Assembly: GCA_963695705.1 (NCBI GenBank)
Contig: CAVOHB010000006.1
Location: forward strand, 671,788 to 735,787
DNA length: 64,000 nucleotides
Direction of reading: 5' to 3'
Origin: JBKPNJ01 sp963695705
GTDB lineage: Bacteria; Actinomycetota; Actinomycetes; Propionibacteriales; Nocardioidaceae
Below the pieces are notes generated by a model. It made no database searches. It was not told where the DNA came from and saw nothing but the letters and a program-made list of their open reading frames with translations. The position numbers and the translations under genes were made by a program. This document shows, in pieces, positions 1-8,394 of the stretch; positions within the stretch are counted from its first letter, which is position 1, and each line of letters begins with the position of its first letter.

Positions 1-279
1 TTCCTGGTCATCGACGGCGACATCCTGACACCGCCACTCAGCTCGGGCGCTCTGGCCGGGGTGACTCGTGCGCTGGTCCTCGAGTGGTGCGGAGGGAAGG
101 AGCGCGAACTCCCAGCCGATGCCCTGGAGCAGGCTGACGAGCTGTTTCTGGCCGGGACCACCCGCGACATCCAGCCGATCGACCGCTGCGACGACAGGGC
201 GATAGCGGCGCCGGGTCCCGTGACCGCCGATGCGGTCCAGACCTGGGCCCGCAAGGCGGCCGAGCACCCGGACCCGTGA
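1..279 (+). CDS. Aminotransferase class IV, C-terminal fragment (aminodeoxychorismate lyase or branched-chain aminotransferase type)
   Basis: The frame is open from base 1, so the N-terminus lies outside the window; 92 residues remain. The fragment contains TPPLSSGALAGVTR, which resembles the PLP phosphate-binding segment of fold-type IV aminotransferases, and ELFLAGTTRDIQPI, the conserved strand near the end of the family. Such enzymes either release pyruvate from aminodeoxychorismate to make p-aminobenzoate for folate, or transaminate branched-chain amino acids. The remaining part cannot separate these; aminodeoxychorismate lyase is slightly favoured by the short C-terminus. The gene converges on the CGNR regulator gene with a 38-base gap. 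Confidence 0.8.
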   Translation, partial: FLVIDGDILTPPLSSGALAGVTRALVLEWCGGKERELPADALEQADELFLAGTTRDIQPIDRCDDRAIAAPGPVTADAVQTWARKAAEHPDP

Positions 280-317
280 CCGTCGCAGGACCACAGGTGG
301 GGACGACCGGGAGCCCG

Positions 318-878
318 CTAGCCGACGGCGGCGGCGCGTCGGCGCTCCCGGTAGGCCGCTACGTGCAGCCGGTTCCCGCAGGTGCGCGCGTCGCAGTACC
401 GCTTGGAGCGGTTACGCGACAGGTCGACGAGGACCCGGTCGCAGTCCGGCGCATCGCAGACGCGCAGCCGCTCACGCTCCCCCGACGCGACCACGTGCGC
501 CAGCGCCATCCCTCCGTCGACGGCGAGGTGCTCAGCCAGCGACGCTCCCGGGGAGAAATAGTGCATATGCCAGGCGTAGCCGTCGTGGTCGGTGAGCCGG
601 GGCGTCATCCGCGCCATCGCTACCAGCCGGTTGACACGGGCGGCCGCCACCGCGTCGCTGGTGGAGCCGAAGGCCGACTTTATCCGGTCCCGGAGCCGAC
701 GCACGGCGACCAGGTCCGATTCTTCCAACGGTGGTACGCCGCTGACCGCGTGGCGTGCGACGAACTCGCGCAGCGCGCCGAGATCGGGCAGATGCTCGGC
801 GCCGTCGGCGGCTGGTGCGGAGTTGACCAGGTCGACCATGCACAGCAAGGAGTTCTCAGTGTCGTGACTGAAGATCAC
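318..878 (-). CDS. CGNR zinc-finger / ABATE-domain putative regulator
   Basis: A 186-residue protein. The N-terminus (FSHDTENSLLCMVDLVN) is typical of the ABATE domain (putative stress-related, ligand-sensing region). The C-terminal 45 residues hold a zinc finger with C-x4-C and C-x4-C pairs, ending in the diagnostic CGNR (RYCDARTCGNRLHVAAYR), a presumed DNA-binding module. I chose the GTG at 878 because it gives the family N-terminus and has GAGAGG 4 bases upstream; an open frame continues upstream but runs antisense over the SsgA-like gene. Family members are common in actinomycetes and are annotated as transcription factors without known ligand. It ends 38 bases from the convergent aminotransferase gene. 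The specific role is unknown. Confidence 0.85.
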   Translation of the reverse strand: MIFSHDTENSLLCMVDLVNSAPAADGAEHLPDLGALREFVARHAVSGVPPLEESDLVAVRRLRDRIKSAFGSTSDAVAAARVNRLVAMARMTPRLTDHDGYAWHMHYFSPGASLAEHLAVDGGMALAHVVASGERERLRVCDAPDCDRVLVDLSRNRSKRYCDARTCGNRLHVAAYRERRRAAAVG

Positions 879-999
879 GAGGCCTCTCTCGAAAAGGCGC
901 GGTACGGCCGTCAAGGCAAGGGTAACCGCCACCGGAAGAGCCGAGGCTCTGAAACGGAGTCGTGCTCGTCGAGCTTCGCGCCGGTCGTGAGGGGCGTGC

Positions 1000-1428
1000 T
1001 CAGGCGGGATCCGCCAGCAGCCGCGTGACGAGCTCGTCGAGGTCGACGTGCGCCCCCTCGCTGCCATGGGGGACCAGGTCACGCGTGCTCCGCAGAAAAT
1101 CGGCCACCTCGTCGGCACGTGCCTGCAGGAGCGCCTCGCCGTCGGGCGAGCAGAGCTCGAAGATGACGACCGCGCGGCCACGAACGTCCAGGCACGGCCA
1201 CACGTGCACGTCGCCGTCACCCGCGGGCTCATAGAGCCCCGATGCCAGCAGGTCGCGGGCGAACACCCAGCCGACGCTCTCGGCGCCGGTCGAGAACTCG
1301 GCCGAGATCGCGTACGGGTCGTCGCTCTCATACCGCAGCTTCGCCTCCAGAGGCGTTGCGGCGCCGCTGGCGTCGATGAGGTCGAGCGTCATCGCGCGGG
1401 TCACGGTCAAAGGAGCACTGTCCATCAT
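1000..1428 (-). CDS. SsgA-family sporulation/cell-division regulator
   Basis: A 142-residue protein of the usual SsgA/SsgB family length. It shows the family core: DPYAISAEFSTGAESVGWVFARDLL, then GDGDVHVWP and SSPDGEALL-like SPDGEALLQARADEV, and an acidic C-terminus with DLDELVTRLL. In Streptomyces SsgB recruits FtsZ to sporulation septa and SsgA-like proteins control where peptidoglycan is built; in non-sporulating actinomycetes the homologues are thought to act in septation. Two ATG codons in tandem begin the protein; GGAAGG lies just upstream. It is transcribed in the same direction as the CGNR gene, 121 bases upstream of it. Which SsgA-like subtype it is cannot be read by eye. Confidence 0.85.
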   Translation of the reverse strand: MMDSAPLTVTRAMTLDLIDASGAATPLEAKLRYESDDPYAISAEFSTGAESVGWVFARDLLASGLYEPAGDGDVHVWPCLDVRGRAVVIFELCSPDGEALLQARADEVADFLRSTRDLVPHGSEGAHVDLDELVTRLLADPA

Positions 1429-1611
1429 GGAGCCTTCCGATCCGAGTCACTTGTCTAACGAGCGTCGGCCGGAAAGATGACGGCTTTCTCGGCAACCAAA
1501 TCCCGGGTGCGGAGTGGACGTGCTGCGCCGTCCGCGGTTCCTCCCCGTTTGTCTGGGCGTGGCCCGACGGAGCAGGCGCTCCGGAGGGCGTGCGCTAGTC
1601 TGTGGCGCCGT

Positions 1612-1617
1612 TAGATT
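1612..1617 (+). promoter_or_regulatory. Candidate -10 box for tRNA-Val
   Basis: TAGATT lies 10 bases before the first base of the tRNA, a fitting -10 position for an actinomycete housekeeping promoter. An alternative TAGTCT is at 1596-1601. No clear -35 hexamer is visible. Confidence 0.35.
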
Positions 1618-1627
1618 CGGCGGCTCC

Positions 1628-1702
1628 GGGCGATTGGCTCAGTGGTAGAGCGCCTCGTTCACACCGAGGAGGTCACTGGTTCGAACCCAGTATCGCCCAC
1701 CA
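1628..1702 (+). tRNA. tRNA-Val (anticodon CAC), CCA encoded
   Basis: A full cloverleaf folds by eye: acceptor GGGCGAT pairs with ATCGCCC, D-stem GCTC/GAGC, anticodon stem CCTCG/CGAGG with loop TTCACAC (anticodon CAC), T-stem ACTGG/CCAGT with loop TTCGAAC, discriminator A, and a genomically encoded CCA at 1700-1702. CAC reads the valine codon GTG, one of the most used valine codons in high-GC genomes. No mismatches are present in any stem. Confidence 0.97.
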
Positions 1703-1765
1703 GAAACGCGCAGATCAGAACCGCGTCGCGCAGGGTTCCCAGCACGTGCAGAGAAACCGGTTGGG

Positions 1766-2044
1766 TCAGCCCCACTCGACGGCGAAGCCGGTGCAGAGGC
1801 TCGGATCGACCGCCGGCGGGGTCGAGGGGTCGACCACTGCACAAGAAGTGTCGGGCGACGGCGGCGTTGTCGTGCCAGTCGTCTGACTCTCTGGCGCTCC
1901 CGAGTGATGGTGGGAGGCGCTGGCCGGGGGAGCGAACACGAGCACCGAAGCCGCCACCATCGTGACGATCACGGAGCCTCTGCGCCACCGCCAACCAGGT
2001 CGGGGAGCATCGGGCCCGTTCCCCAAGGGGGACAGCCTCGTCAC
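1766..2044 (-). CDS. Small secreted protein, hypothetical
   Basis: About 92 residues from the GTG at 2044 (the frame is open to 2107). The N-terminus has a basic stretch (WRWRRG), a hydrophobic core (SVIVTMVAASVLVFA) and an AxA-type cleavage site (PPASAS), a convincing Sec signal peptide. The mature part is only about 45 residues, rich in Thr, Ser and Pro, with two cysteines (TSCAVV, SLCTGF) that could form a disulfide. I do not recognise the family. A TAGGGT hexamer lies 4 bases before the GTG. The gene converges on tRNA-Val. The signal peptide is the only strong argument that it is real; it could also be a remnant of a longer exported protein. Confidence 0.4.
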   Translation of the reverse strand: MTRLSPLGNGPDAPRPGWRWRRGSVIVTMVAASVLVFAPPASASHHHSGAPESQTTGTTTPPSPDTSCAVVDPSTPPAVDPSLCTGFAVEWG

Positions 2045-2109
2045 GGGGACCCTACGCGCCACAACGTCTCCTAGCCGTGAGCCCCGTAGGTGTGACGCTA
2101 GGGCCACCG

Positions 2110-2221
2110 GAGAGGGGTGTCCAGACAGGTTCGATAAATCGCATGCTTCAGACGCGGAGCGTAGCGTTGGGATCCGAGAACACTCGCTCTGTGGTGGTTT
2201 CAGCCGCTCTTCACCCCTCTC
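2110..2221. repeat. 10-bp inverted repeat bracketing 92 bases
   Basis: GAGAGGGGTG at 2110-2119 is matched exactly by CACCCCTCTC at 2212-2221. The bracketed segment encodes nothing recognisable. It lies between two minus-strand small genes and may be the leader or promoter region of the secreted-protein gene. Confidence 0.45.
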
Positions 2222-2239
2222 AGCGGTTACGCGCAGTTT

Positions 2240-2524
2240 CTAGTGACTCCGACGCGTAGCACTCGAACGGGAGTACTGCGGCTCGGGTGCCCGCGGTGGC
2301 GGTACCCGGGAATGCGCGGGACCCTCGGCGTACCCCGGGTGGACCGCGCGCCGTTCCCGTGTCTGTGCGAGTGCGTCGATGAACCTTGCGCGGGCTGCCT
2401 GCTCGACGAAGACCATCACGGCTCCGGGCCGGTAGTCGTCGAATCGGTCGAAGACCATCCACTTGTTTCCAGGAGCCGCGTCCTTGGCGGCGACGACGTC
2501 AACGTGATTGTCCAGTTGGCTCAC
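2240..2524 (-). CDS. Hypothetical 94-residue protein
   Basis: Starts at the GTG at 2524 with GGAAAG 6-7 bases upstream. The first 55 residues look like a folded domain with mixed hydrophobic and charged positions (NKWMVFDRFDDYRPGAVMVFVEQ, ARARFIDALAQ). The last 40 residues are rich in Arg, Pro and Ser (PGYAEGPAHSRVPPPRAPEP) and look disordered, or could be read-through past the true domain. I do not recognise the family. The ribosome binding site and the domain-like N-terminus support a real gene; the lack of a known homologue keeps confidence low. Confidence 0.45.
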   Translation of the reverse strand: MSQLDNHVDVVAAKDAAPGNKWMVFDRFDDYRPGAVMVFVEQAARARFIDALAQTRERRAVHPGYAEGPAHSRVPPPRAPEPQYSRSSATRRSH

Positions 2525-2554
2525 GGCAAACTTTCCGGTCGCAGTGACACCCAG

Positions 2555-2657
2555 GGTCTAGGGACGCTAACACCACGAATCTACGAGTTTCGGACGTCCG
2601 TTGGCTAGGGGTCGGGCCACATGGTCTAGGTCCACAGCGCAAAGGGTCTATGTCCAC
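2555..2657. repeat. Three copies of a GGTCTA-type motif upstream of thrS
   Basis: GGTCTAGGTCCAC (2623-2635) and GGTCTATGTCCAC (2645-2657) differ by one base and are 22 bp apart, two helical turns. A weaker copy, GGTCTAGGGAC, is at 2555-2565. The spacing suggests a protein-binding operator in the thrS upstream region. Confidence 0.4.
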
Positions 2658-2773
2658 GCTACGGCTACGAGGCCGGCTGAAAAGCGGTACGGCGACCGCC
2701 GAGTGAGTCGATACGATCGCGGTGTCGCACCGCAGCCGGTCGCCGTGCCGGCCCGAAGAGTGGGGAGCCACAC

Positions 2774-4789
2774 GTGCCCGAACTGACGGTCACCGTGATC
2801 AACGCCGGCGCGCGCGTCGAGCATTCGGTGACCACCGGGACGTGCGCATGGGAGCTCTTCCGCGACGATCCCGCGGTCATCGCGGCCCGGGTCGGGGAGC
2901 GACAGCTCGACCTTTCGTACGAGCTGAAGGACGGCGACGAGCTCGAGGGCATCGCGACCGGCTCCGAGGACGGACGCGCGATCCTCCGGCACTCCGCGGC
3001 GCACGTGATGGCACAGGCGGTGCAGGAGCTGTTCCCGCAGGCGCGGCTCGGCATCGGTCCGCCCATCGAGAACGGCTTCTACTACGACTTCGACGTCCCT
3101 GAGCCCTTCAAGCCCGAGGATGTCAACAGGGTCGAGTCCCGCATGCGCAAGATCGTCAAGGAGGGGCAGCGGTTCTCTCGCCGACCGGTGACAGCCGAGC
3201 AGGCCCGAGCCGAACTGGCTGGAGAGCCCTACAAGCTCGAGCTGATCGAGCTGAAGTCGGACGTCCAAGCGGTCACCTCGACCGAGGGGGCGGAGGCCGA
3301 GGTCGGTGGCGACGAGCTCACCATGTACGACAACATCAAGCGGGACGGGGCGCTTGCCTGGAAGGACCTCTGCCGCGGTCCCCATCTGCCGACCACGAAG
3401 CGGATACCGGCGTTCAGGCTGCTCCGCACGGCGGCTGCCTACTGGCGTGGCAACGAGAAGAACCCACAGCTGCAACGCATCTACGGGACGGCCTGGGAAA
3501 GCAGGGAGGCGCTGGAGGACCACCTCCATCAGCTCGAAGAGGCCGGCCGGCGCGACCATCGCCGGCTCGGCGCCGAGCTCGACCTGTTCAGCTTCCCCGA
3601 CGAGATCGGCTCGGGGCTGGCCGTCTTCCACCCGAAGGGCGGCATCCTGCGCAAGGAGATGGAGGACTACTCGCGTGCGCAGCACGTGGCGGCCGGCTAC
3701 GAGTTCGTGTACAGCCCGCACATCTCCAAGTCGACGCTGTTCGAGACCTCCGGGCATCTGGAGTGGTTCGCCGATGGGATGTACCCGCCGCTGCGCGTCG
3801 ACGAGGAACGTGACGCCGACGGGACAGTACGCAAGCCGGGGCAGGACTATTACCTCAAGCCGATGAACTGTCCGTTCCATTGCTTGATCTTCCGTGCCCG
3901 TGGACGGTCCTACCGCGAGCTCCCGCTGCGGCTGTTCGAGTTCGGCTCCGTCTACCGGTATGAGAAGTCGGGCGTCGTCCACGGCCTCACCAGGGTCCGG
4001 GGGATGACGCAGGACGACGCGCATATCTTCGCCACCCGCGACCAGCTCGAGCCCGAGCTCACGAGTCTGCTCACCTTCGTCCTGGACCTGCTCAAGGACT
4101 ACGGCATGGAGGACTTCTATCTCGAGCTGTCCACCAAGGATCCGGACAAGTACGTCGGAGCGGACGACATCTGGGACGAGGCCACCGAAATCCTGGCCCG
4201 GGTGGCGGACCAGTCCGGGCTCGATCTCGTCGCAGACCCCGGCGGAGCAGCCTTCTACGGCCCCAAGATCTCGGTGCAGGCGCGTGACGCGATCGGCAGG
4301 ACGTGGCAGATGTCGACCGTCCAGCTCGATTTCAACGAGCCGGAGAGGTTCGAACTCGAGTACACGGCCGCCGACGGCACCCGGCAGCGACCGGTCATGA
4401 TCCACCGCGCCCTGTTCGGCTCGATCGAACGCTTCATCGCTGTCCTGACCGAGCACTATGCCGGCGCCTTCCCGCCCTGGCTCGCACCGGTCCAGGTCGT
4501 TGCGATCCCCATCGCCGAGCGGCACGACGACTACCTGACCAAGCTCGCCGGCGAGCTCAGGCAGCGGGGCATCCGTGTCGAAGTCGACCGGTCCGGCGAC
4601 CGCATGCAGAAGAAGATCCGCAACGCCCAGCTCCAGAAGGTCCCGTTCATGGTGATCGCGGGCGATCGCGACGTCGAGGACGGAGCGGTGTCCTTCCGCT
4701 ACCGCAACGGTGACCAGGACAACGGCGTCCCCGTCGAGGAGGCGGTCGAGCGGATCCTCGACTCCGTGCGTCGCCGGGTCCAGGTATGA
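2774..4789 (+). CDS. thrS: Threonine--tRNA ligase
   Basis: Charges tRNA-Thr with threonine in the cytoplasm. The 671-residue protein has the usual order: an N-terminal TGS domain (1-65), the editing domain with HSAAH (His73, His77), the class II catalytic core with MNCPFHC (zinc-binding Cys), YRELPLRLFEFGSVYR (motif 2) and a C-terminal anticodon-binding domain from about 575 (VQVVAIPIAE). Start: GTG at 2774, with GGGGAG 6-7 bases upstream. Its stop overlaps the start of the HIT gene (ATGA), so the two are co-translated. The upstream region holds paired GGTCTA repeats. Confidence 0.98.
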   Translation: MPELTVTVINAGARVEHSVTTGTCAWELFRDDPAVIAARVGERQLDLSYELKDGDELEGIATGSEDGRAILRHSAAHVMAQAVQELFPQARLGIGPPIENGFYYDFDVPEPFKPEDVNRVESRMRKIVKEGQRFSRRPVTAEQARAELAGEPYKLELIELKSDVQAVTSTEGAEAEVGGDELTMYDNIKRDGALAWKDLCRGPHLPTTKRIPAFRLLRTAAAYWRGNEKNPQLQRIYGTAWESREALEDHLHQLEEAGRRDHRRLGAELDLFSFPDEIGSGLAVFHPKGGILRKEMEDYSRAQHVAAGYEFVYSPHISKSTLFETSGHLEWFADGMYPPLRVDEERDADGTVRKPGQDYYLKPMNCPFHCLIFRARGRSYRELPLRLFEFGSVYRYEKSGVVHGLTRVRGMTQDDAHIFATRDQLEPELTSLLTFVLDLLKDYGMEDFYLELSTKDPDKYVGADDIWDEATEILARVADQSGLDLVADPGGAAFYGPKISVQARDAIGRTWQMSTVQLDFNEPERFELEYTAADGTRQRPVMIHRALFGSIERFIAVLTEHYAGAFPPWLAPVQVVAIPIAERHDDYLTKLAGELRQRGIRVEVDRSGDRMQKKIRNAQLQKVPFMVIAGDRDVEDGAVSFRYRNGDQDNGVPVEEAVERILDSVRRRVQV

Positions 4790-5370
4790 CCGAGGAAGGC
4801 GTCGGGTCGGCAGTCAGCCAGGATGATGACCGCCGGGTGGTTGAACAGGGCGGTGCCGGTTCGGCCGACGCCTTCCAGCGGTTGTGGACACCGCACCGCA
4901 TGGCCTACATCAAGGGCGAGAACAAACCGCGCGACGACGATGACGAGTGTCCCCTGTGCCGCATTCCGACCCTGCGTGACGAGGACGGTCTGGTCGTCGC
5001 GCGCACCGAGGCGGCGTTCGCCGTCCTCAACCTCTATCCCTACAACCCGGGTCACCTGATGCTGGTGCCGTACCGGCACGTCGCCGACTACACCGAGCTC
5101 GCCGCGAACGAGACCGCGGAGATCGCTGGGCTGACCGCAGCGGCGATGACCACCCTGCGCACAATTTCCGGGGCTCAGGGTTTCAACATCGGCATCAACC
5201 AGGGTGACATCGCAGGAGCCGGCATCGCCGCGCACCTGCACCAGCACGTGGTGCCTCGCTGGGGTGGCGACACCAACTTCATGCCGGTGGTGGGACGCAC
5301 CCGGGTCCTTCCGCAGCTCCTGCAGGACACCCGGGCCCTGCTCGCCGAAGCGTGGCCTTCCACGGGGTGA
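4786..5370 (+). CDS. HIT-family nucleotide hydrolase/phosphorylase
   Basis: A 194-residue histidine-triad protein. The catalytic triad is seen in HLHQHVVPR (about residue 151), preceded by the conserved YPYNPGHLMLVPYRHV strand and NIGINQG helix start. A cysteine pair in ECPLCRIP (about residues 49-54) resembles the zinc site of mycobacterial Ap4A phosphorylase-like HIT proteins. It probably cleaves dinucleoside polyphosphates or AMP-linked compounds. The position directly after thrS (4-base overlap) fits the known link between diadenosine polyphosphates and aminoacyl-tRNA synthetases. In related genomes it precedes the PIM lipid genes; here fusA2 intervenes on the other strand. Confidence 0.92.
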   Translation: MTEEGVGSAVSQDDDRRVVEQGGAGSADAFQRLWTPHRMAYIKGENKPRDDDDECPLCRIPTLRDEDGLVVARTEAAFAVLNLYPYNPGHLMLVPYRHVADYTELAANETAEIAGLTAAAMTTLRTISGAQGFNIGINQGDIAGAGIAAHLHQHVVPRWGGDTNFMPVVGRTRVLPQLLQDTRALLAEAWPSTG

Positions 5371-5393
5371 CCAGGGCGCCCTGAGCCGAGGCC

Positions 5394-7604
5394 TCAGCTC
5401 GACTTGGCCTCCTGCTTCACCGTGCTGGCAAGGTGCGAGGGCATGGGCTCGTAGCGCACGAACGTCCGCGAGAAGGTGCCGGTCCCGTGGCTCATCGACC
5501 GCAGGTCGATGGCGTACTTCACGATCTCCACCTGGGGCGCCTCGGCACGTACGATCGAGCGTCCGCCGCCGATGGGCTCGGTGCCGAGCACTCTCGCCCG
5601 GCGGCTCGACAGGTCGCCCATCACGGTGCCCACGAAGTCGTCGGCGACAATGACCTCGAGCAGGTCGAACGGCTCCAACAGCAGCACCTCGGACTGCTCC
5701 GCGGCATCCTTCAGAGCCAGCGCCCCGGCCATCTGGAATGCCATGTCAGAGGAGTCGACGCTGTGCGCCTTGCCGTCGATGAGAGTGGCCCGCAGGTCAA
5801 CGGCCGGGTAACCCGCGACCAGGCCACGGTCCATCTGCGCGCGCAGGCCCTTCTCGACGCTGGGGATGAACTGGCGCGGTACGGCCCCTCCGACGACCTT
5901 GTCGACGAACGCGAAGCCGGCTCCCGACTCCAGCGGTTCGACCTCGACGTCGCAGACGGCGTACTGGCCATGTCCTCCGGACTGCTTGACGTGCCGCCCG
6001 TGTCCCTTGGCGTGAGCGGCGAGAGTCTCCCGGAACGGAACCCGCAGCGGCACCTGGTCGACCTGGATCCCGTACCGGTTGGCAAGGCGGTCGAGGACAA
6101 CCGACGCGTGTGCCTCACCGAGGCACCAGAGGACCAGTTGATGGGTCTCGGAGTTGTGCTCGATCCGCAGCGTCGGGTCTTCGGCCGTCAACCTCGCCAG
6201 GCCCTGGGAGAGCTTGTCCTCATCGGCCTTCGCGTGCGCCACGACCGCGATCGGTAGGAGCGGCTCGGGCATGGCCCAGGGCTGCATCAGCAGCGGCTTC
6301 TCCCTGCTCGACAGCGTGTCGCCGGTCTCGGCGCGGCTCAGCTTCGCAACTGCGCTGATGTCGCCTGCCACACAGCGGCTGACGATGCGCTGCGCCTTGC
6401 CCAACGGCGACGAGAGGGCGCCGATCCGTTCGTCCTCGTCATGGTCCTCGTGCCCGTGTCCCTCGCCGAAGAACGCGCTTGAGTGCCCCGAGACGTGAAC
6501 CGGCATGTCCGGTTGCAACGTGCCGGAGAACACCCGCACCAGGCTGATCCGCCCCACATAGGGGTCGGTGGTGGTCTTGACCACCTCGGCGAGCAGCTCG
6601 CCGGCCGGGTCACACGACAAGCCGCTGACCTGCTTGCCCATCGTCGTGAACACCTGCGGGAGCGGATGCTCTGCGGGGGCGGGAAACGCGCTCGACATGA
6701 TCTCGAGCAGCTCAGTGAGGCCGTGGCCGGTCTCGGCACAGACAGGGATGACCGGGTAGAAGGAGGCCTGTGCGACGGCGGACTCGAGATCGTCGATCAG
6801 CAGTTGCAGCTCGATGTCCTCGCCGTTCATGTACCGGTCCATCAGGGTTTCGTCCTCGGACTCCTCGATGATGCCCTCGATGAGCCCGCCCCGGTTGTCG
6901 TCGATGACCCCTCGCTCCGCGTCCGAGGGCGCGCGCACGGTACGACCGGCTTGGCTGTCGGAGTGGTCGGCGACCGTCTGCGACAGCAGAGCCACCAGGT
7001 CGCCGATGGGGGAGCCGGGACGCCCGACGGGGACGTACAAGGGGAGCACCTTGTCGCCGAACGCGTCCTGCGCCTCGGTAAGGACGGTCTCGTAGTCGGC
7101 GCGCGGATGGTCGAGCTTGGTGATCACCACAGCCCGGGGCATGTCAACGCCGGCGCACTCCTGCCAGAGGGTCCTGGTCGCACCGTCCACCCCCTCGGCC
7201 GCGGACACGACGAACAGGGCACAGTCGGCCGCCCGCAGCCCGGCGCGAACCTCACCGACGTAGTCGGCGTAGCCAGGCGTGTCGAGCAGGTTGATCTTCA
7301 CGGTCGCCGCCGATGACCGATCCCCCGCCGGAGTGAACAGGACAGGGGCCAGCGAAAGTCCCACCGACCGTTGCTGTCGTACCTCGGCCTCGTCGAAGTC
7401 GCTGACCGTGGTGCCGTCCTCGACCCGTCCCGGACGGTGGATCGTGCCGGTGGCTGCCAGCAGCGCCTCGACCAGCGTTGTCTTTCCAGATCCGGTCGGG
7501 CCGACCAACACGATATTTCTGATTGCCTCCGGTCGGTCGGCCGTCGGTCCCTGTCCGGCGGCTCCCGCGGCGCCGGACCCCTTGTCTGACCTCTTGTCTG
7601 ACAT
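5394..7604 (-). CDS. fusA2: Elongation factor G-like GTPase (EF-G2 type)
   Basis: A 736-residue translational GTPase. G1 is GPTGSGKT near residue 37, G3 is DTPGYADYVGEV, G4 is TKLDHPR; domains II to V follow with the EF-G-like C-terminus (VEPLESGAGFAFVDKVVGGAVP). Homologous actinomycete proteins, such as mycobacterial FusA2, lack normal translocase activity and are of uncertain function. A His/Asp/Glu-rich loop (GEGHGHEDHDEDE) in domain II is typical of this paralogue. Start: ATG at 7604, with GAGGAGG 9 bases upstream; an in-frame ATG 24 bases earlier lacks a site. It is convergent to thrS-HIT and divergent from pgsA. Confidence 0.93.
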   Translation of the reverse strand: MSDKRSDKGSGAAGAAGQGPTADRPEAIRNIVLVGPTGSGKTTLVEALLAATGTIHRPGRVEDGTTVSDFDEAEVRQQRSVGLSLAPVLFTPAGDRSSAATVKINLLDTPGYADYVGEVRAGLRAADCALFVVSAAEGVDGATRTLWQECAGVDMPRAVVITKLDHPRADYETVLTEAQDAFGDKVLPLYVPVGRPGSPIGDLVALLSQTVADHSDSQAGRTVRAPSDAERGVIDDNRGGLIEGIIEESEDETLMDRYMNGEDIELQLLIDDLESAVAQASFYPVIPVCAETGHGLTELLEIMSSAFPAPAEHPLPQVFTTMGKQVSGLSCDPAGELLAEVVKTTTDPYVGRISLVRVFSGTLQPDMPVHVSGHSSAFFGEGHGHEDHDEDERIGALSSPLGKAQRIVSRCVAGDISAVAKLSRAETGDTLSSREKPLLMQPWAMPEPLLPIAVVAHAKADEDKLSQGLARLTAEDPTLRIEHNSETHQLVLWCLGEAHASVVLDRLANRYGIQVDQVPLRVPFRETLAAHAKGHGRHVKQSGGHGQYAVCDVEVEPLESGAGFAFVDKVVGGAVPRQFIPSVEKGLRAQMDRGLVAGYPAVDLRATLIDGKAHSVDSSDMAFQMAGALALKDAAEQSEVLLLEPFDLLEVIVADDFVGTVMGDLSSRRARVLGTEPIGGGRSIVRAEAPQVEIVKYAIDLRSMSHGTGTFSRTFVRYEPMPSHLASTVKQEAKSS

Positions 7605-7758
7605 GTGCGATCGCCTCCTCACCGCCACCCTTCACCGCGGCGGCGAAGCGCACAAGTGCTACGGCGGGTTCACAGCCGGTCGAGCAGCGGTCAGGGCTGC
7701 ACGCCGTAGCATCATCCACACCGAATGTCCCCGGAAGAGTCAGGACCCGTCGCCGCAG

Positions 7759-8394
7759 ATGCTCAATCGCTTCCGCCAGTTCTGGACGCACTTGTTCTCG
7801 CCGATCGCGCACTTTCTGCTGCGCCACGGTGTGAGCCCGGATGCCGTCACGCTGGTGGGCACGATCGGCGTCTGCGTCGGCGCGCTCGGTTTCTTCCCGC
7901 GCGGCCAGATCTGGCAGGGCGTCGTCGTCGTCACCGCGTTTGTCTTCTCCGACCTCATCGACGGCTACATGGCCCGGAGCTCCGGCCGCTCCTCGTCGTG
8001 GGGGGCTTTCCTGGACTCCACCCTGGACCGCATCGGTGACGCCGCGATCTTCGGCGGGTTCGTCCTCTATTTCGCCAACAGTGGCGACGACATGGTGATG
8101 ATGGTCGTCTCGCTTTACGCGCTGGTGATGGGCTCGGTCACCTCCTACGCCCGGGCGAAGGCGGAGAGCCTCGGGATGCAGGCCAAGGGCGGGATCGCCG
8201 AACGCGCCGACCGGCTGGTCGCTGTGCTGGTGGTCGCGTTCTTCGCCGACGTCTTCGACGTGATCATCCTGCTCGACATCGTGCTGTGGCTGCTGGCGGT
8301 GGCCAGTACGGTCACCGTGGTCCAGCGGATGGTGCTGGTACGGCGCCAGGCTCTCGGGCTGTCCCAGCCCGCGCCGCATCCGCCGACGGCATGA
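7759..8394 (+). CDS. pgsA: Phosphatidylinositol phosphate synthase (CDP-alcohol phosphatidyltransferase)
   Basis: Joins CDP-diacylglycerol with inositol 1-phosphate, the first step to phosphatidylinositol in actinomycetes. The CDP-alcohol motif is complete: D-x2-DG-x2-AR-x8-G-x3-D-x3-D as DLIDGYMAR followed by GAFLDSTLD. The 211-residue protein has about six membrane segments. Start: ATG at 7759 gives the family N-terminus (MLNRFRQFWTHLFSPIAHFLLR). The stop overlaps the acyltransferase start (ATGA), and the pimA glycosyltransferase follows: a PI to PIM cassette. The gene name follows mycobacterial usage; the product is not phosphatidylglycerophosphate synthase. Confidence 0.94.
   Translation: MLNRFRQFWTHLFSPIAHFLLRHGVSPDAVTLVGTIGVCVGALGFFPRGQIWQGVVVVTAFVFSDLIDGYMARSSGRSSSWGAFLDSTLDRIGDAAIFGGFVLYFANSGDDMVMMVVSLYALVMGSVTSYARAKAESLGMQAKGGIAERADRLVAVLVVAFFADVFDVIILLDIVLWLLAVASTVTVVQRMVLVRRQALGLSQPAPHPPTA

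Noticed and set aside
1639..1994. Minus-strand frames across tRNA-Val ending GDTGFEPVTSSV or similar
   Set aside because: This peptide is a known artefact of translating the tRNA antisense strand; the cloverleaf is perfect, so no protein gene is called.
2525..2773. T-box leader upstream of thrS
   Set aside because: No T-box sequence, specifier loop or terminator/antiterminator pair is visible; only short repeats are present.
5381..5397. Terminator between the HIT gene and fusA2
   Set aside because: Only a weak 5-bp stem (CTGAG/CTCAG) that runs into the fusA2 stop; no T-tract follows.
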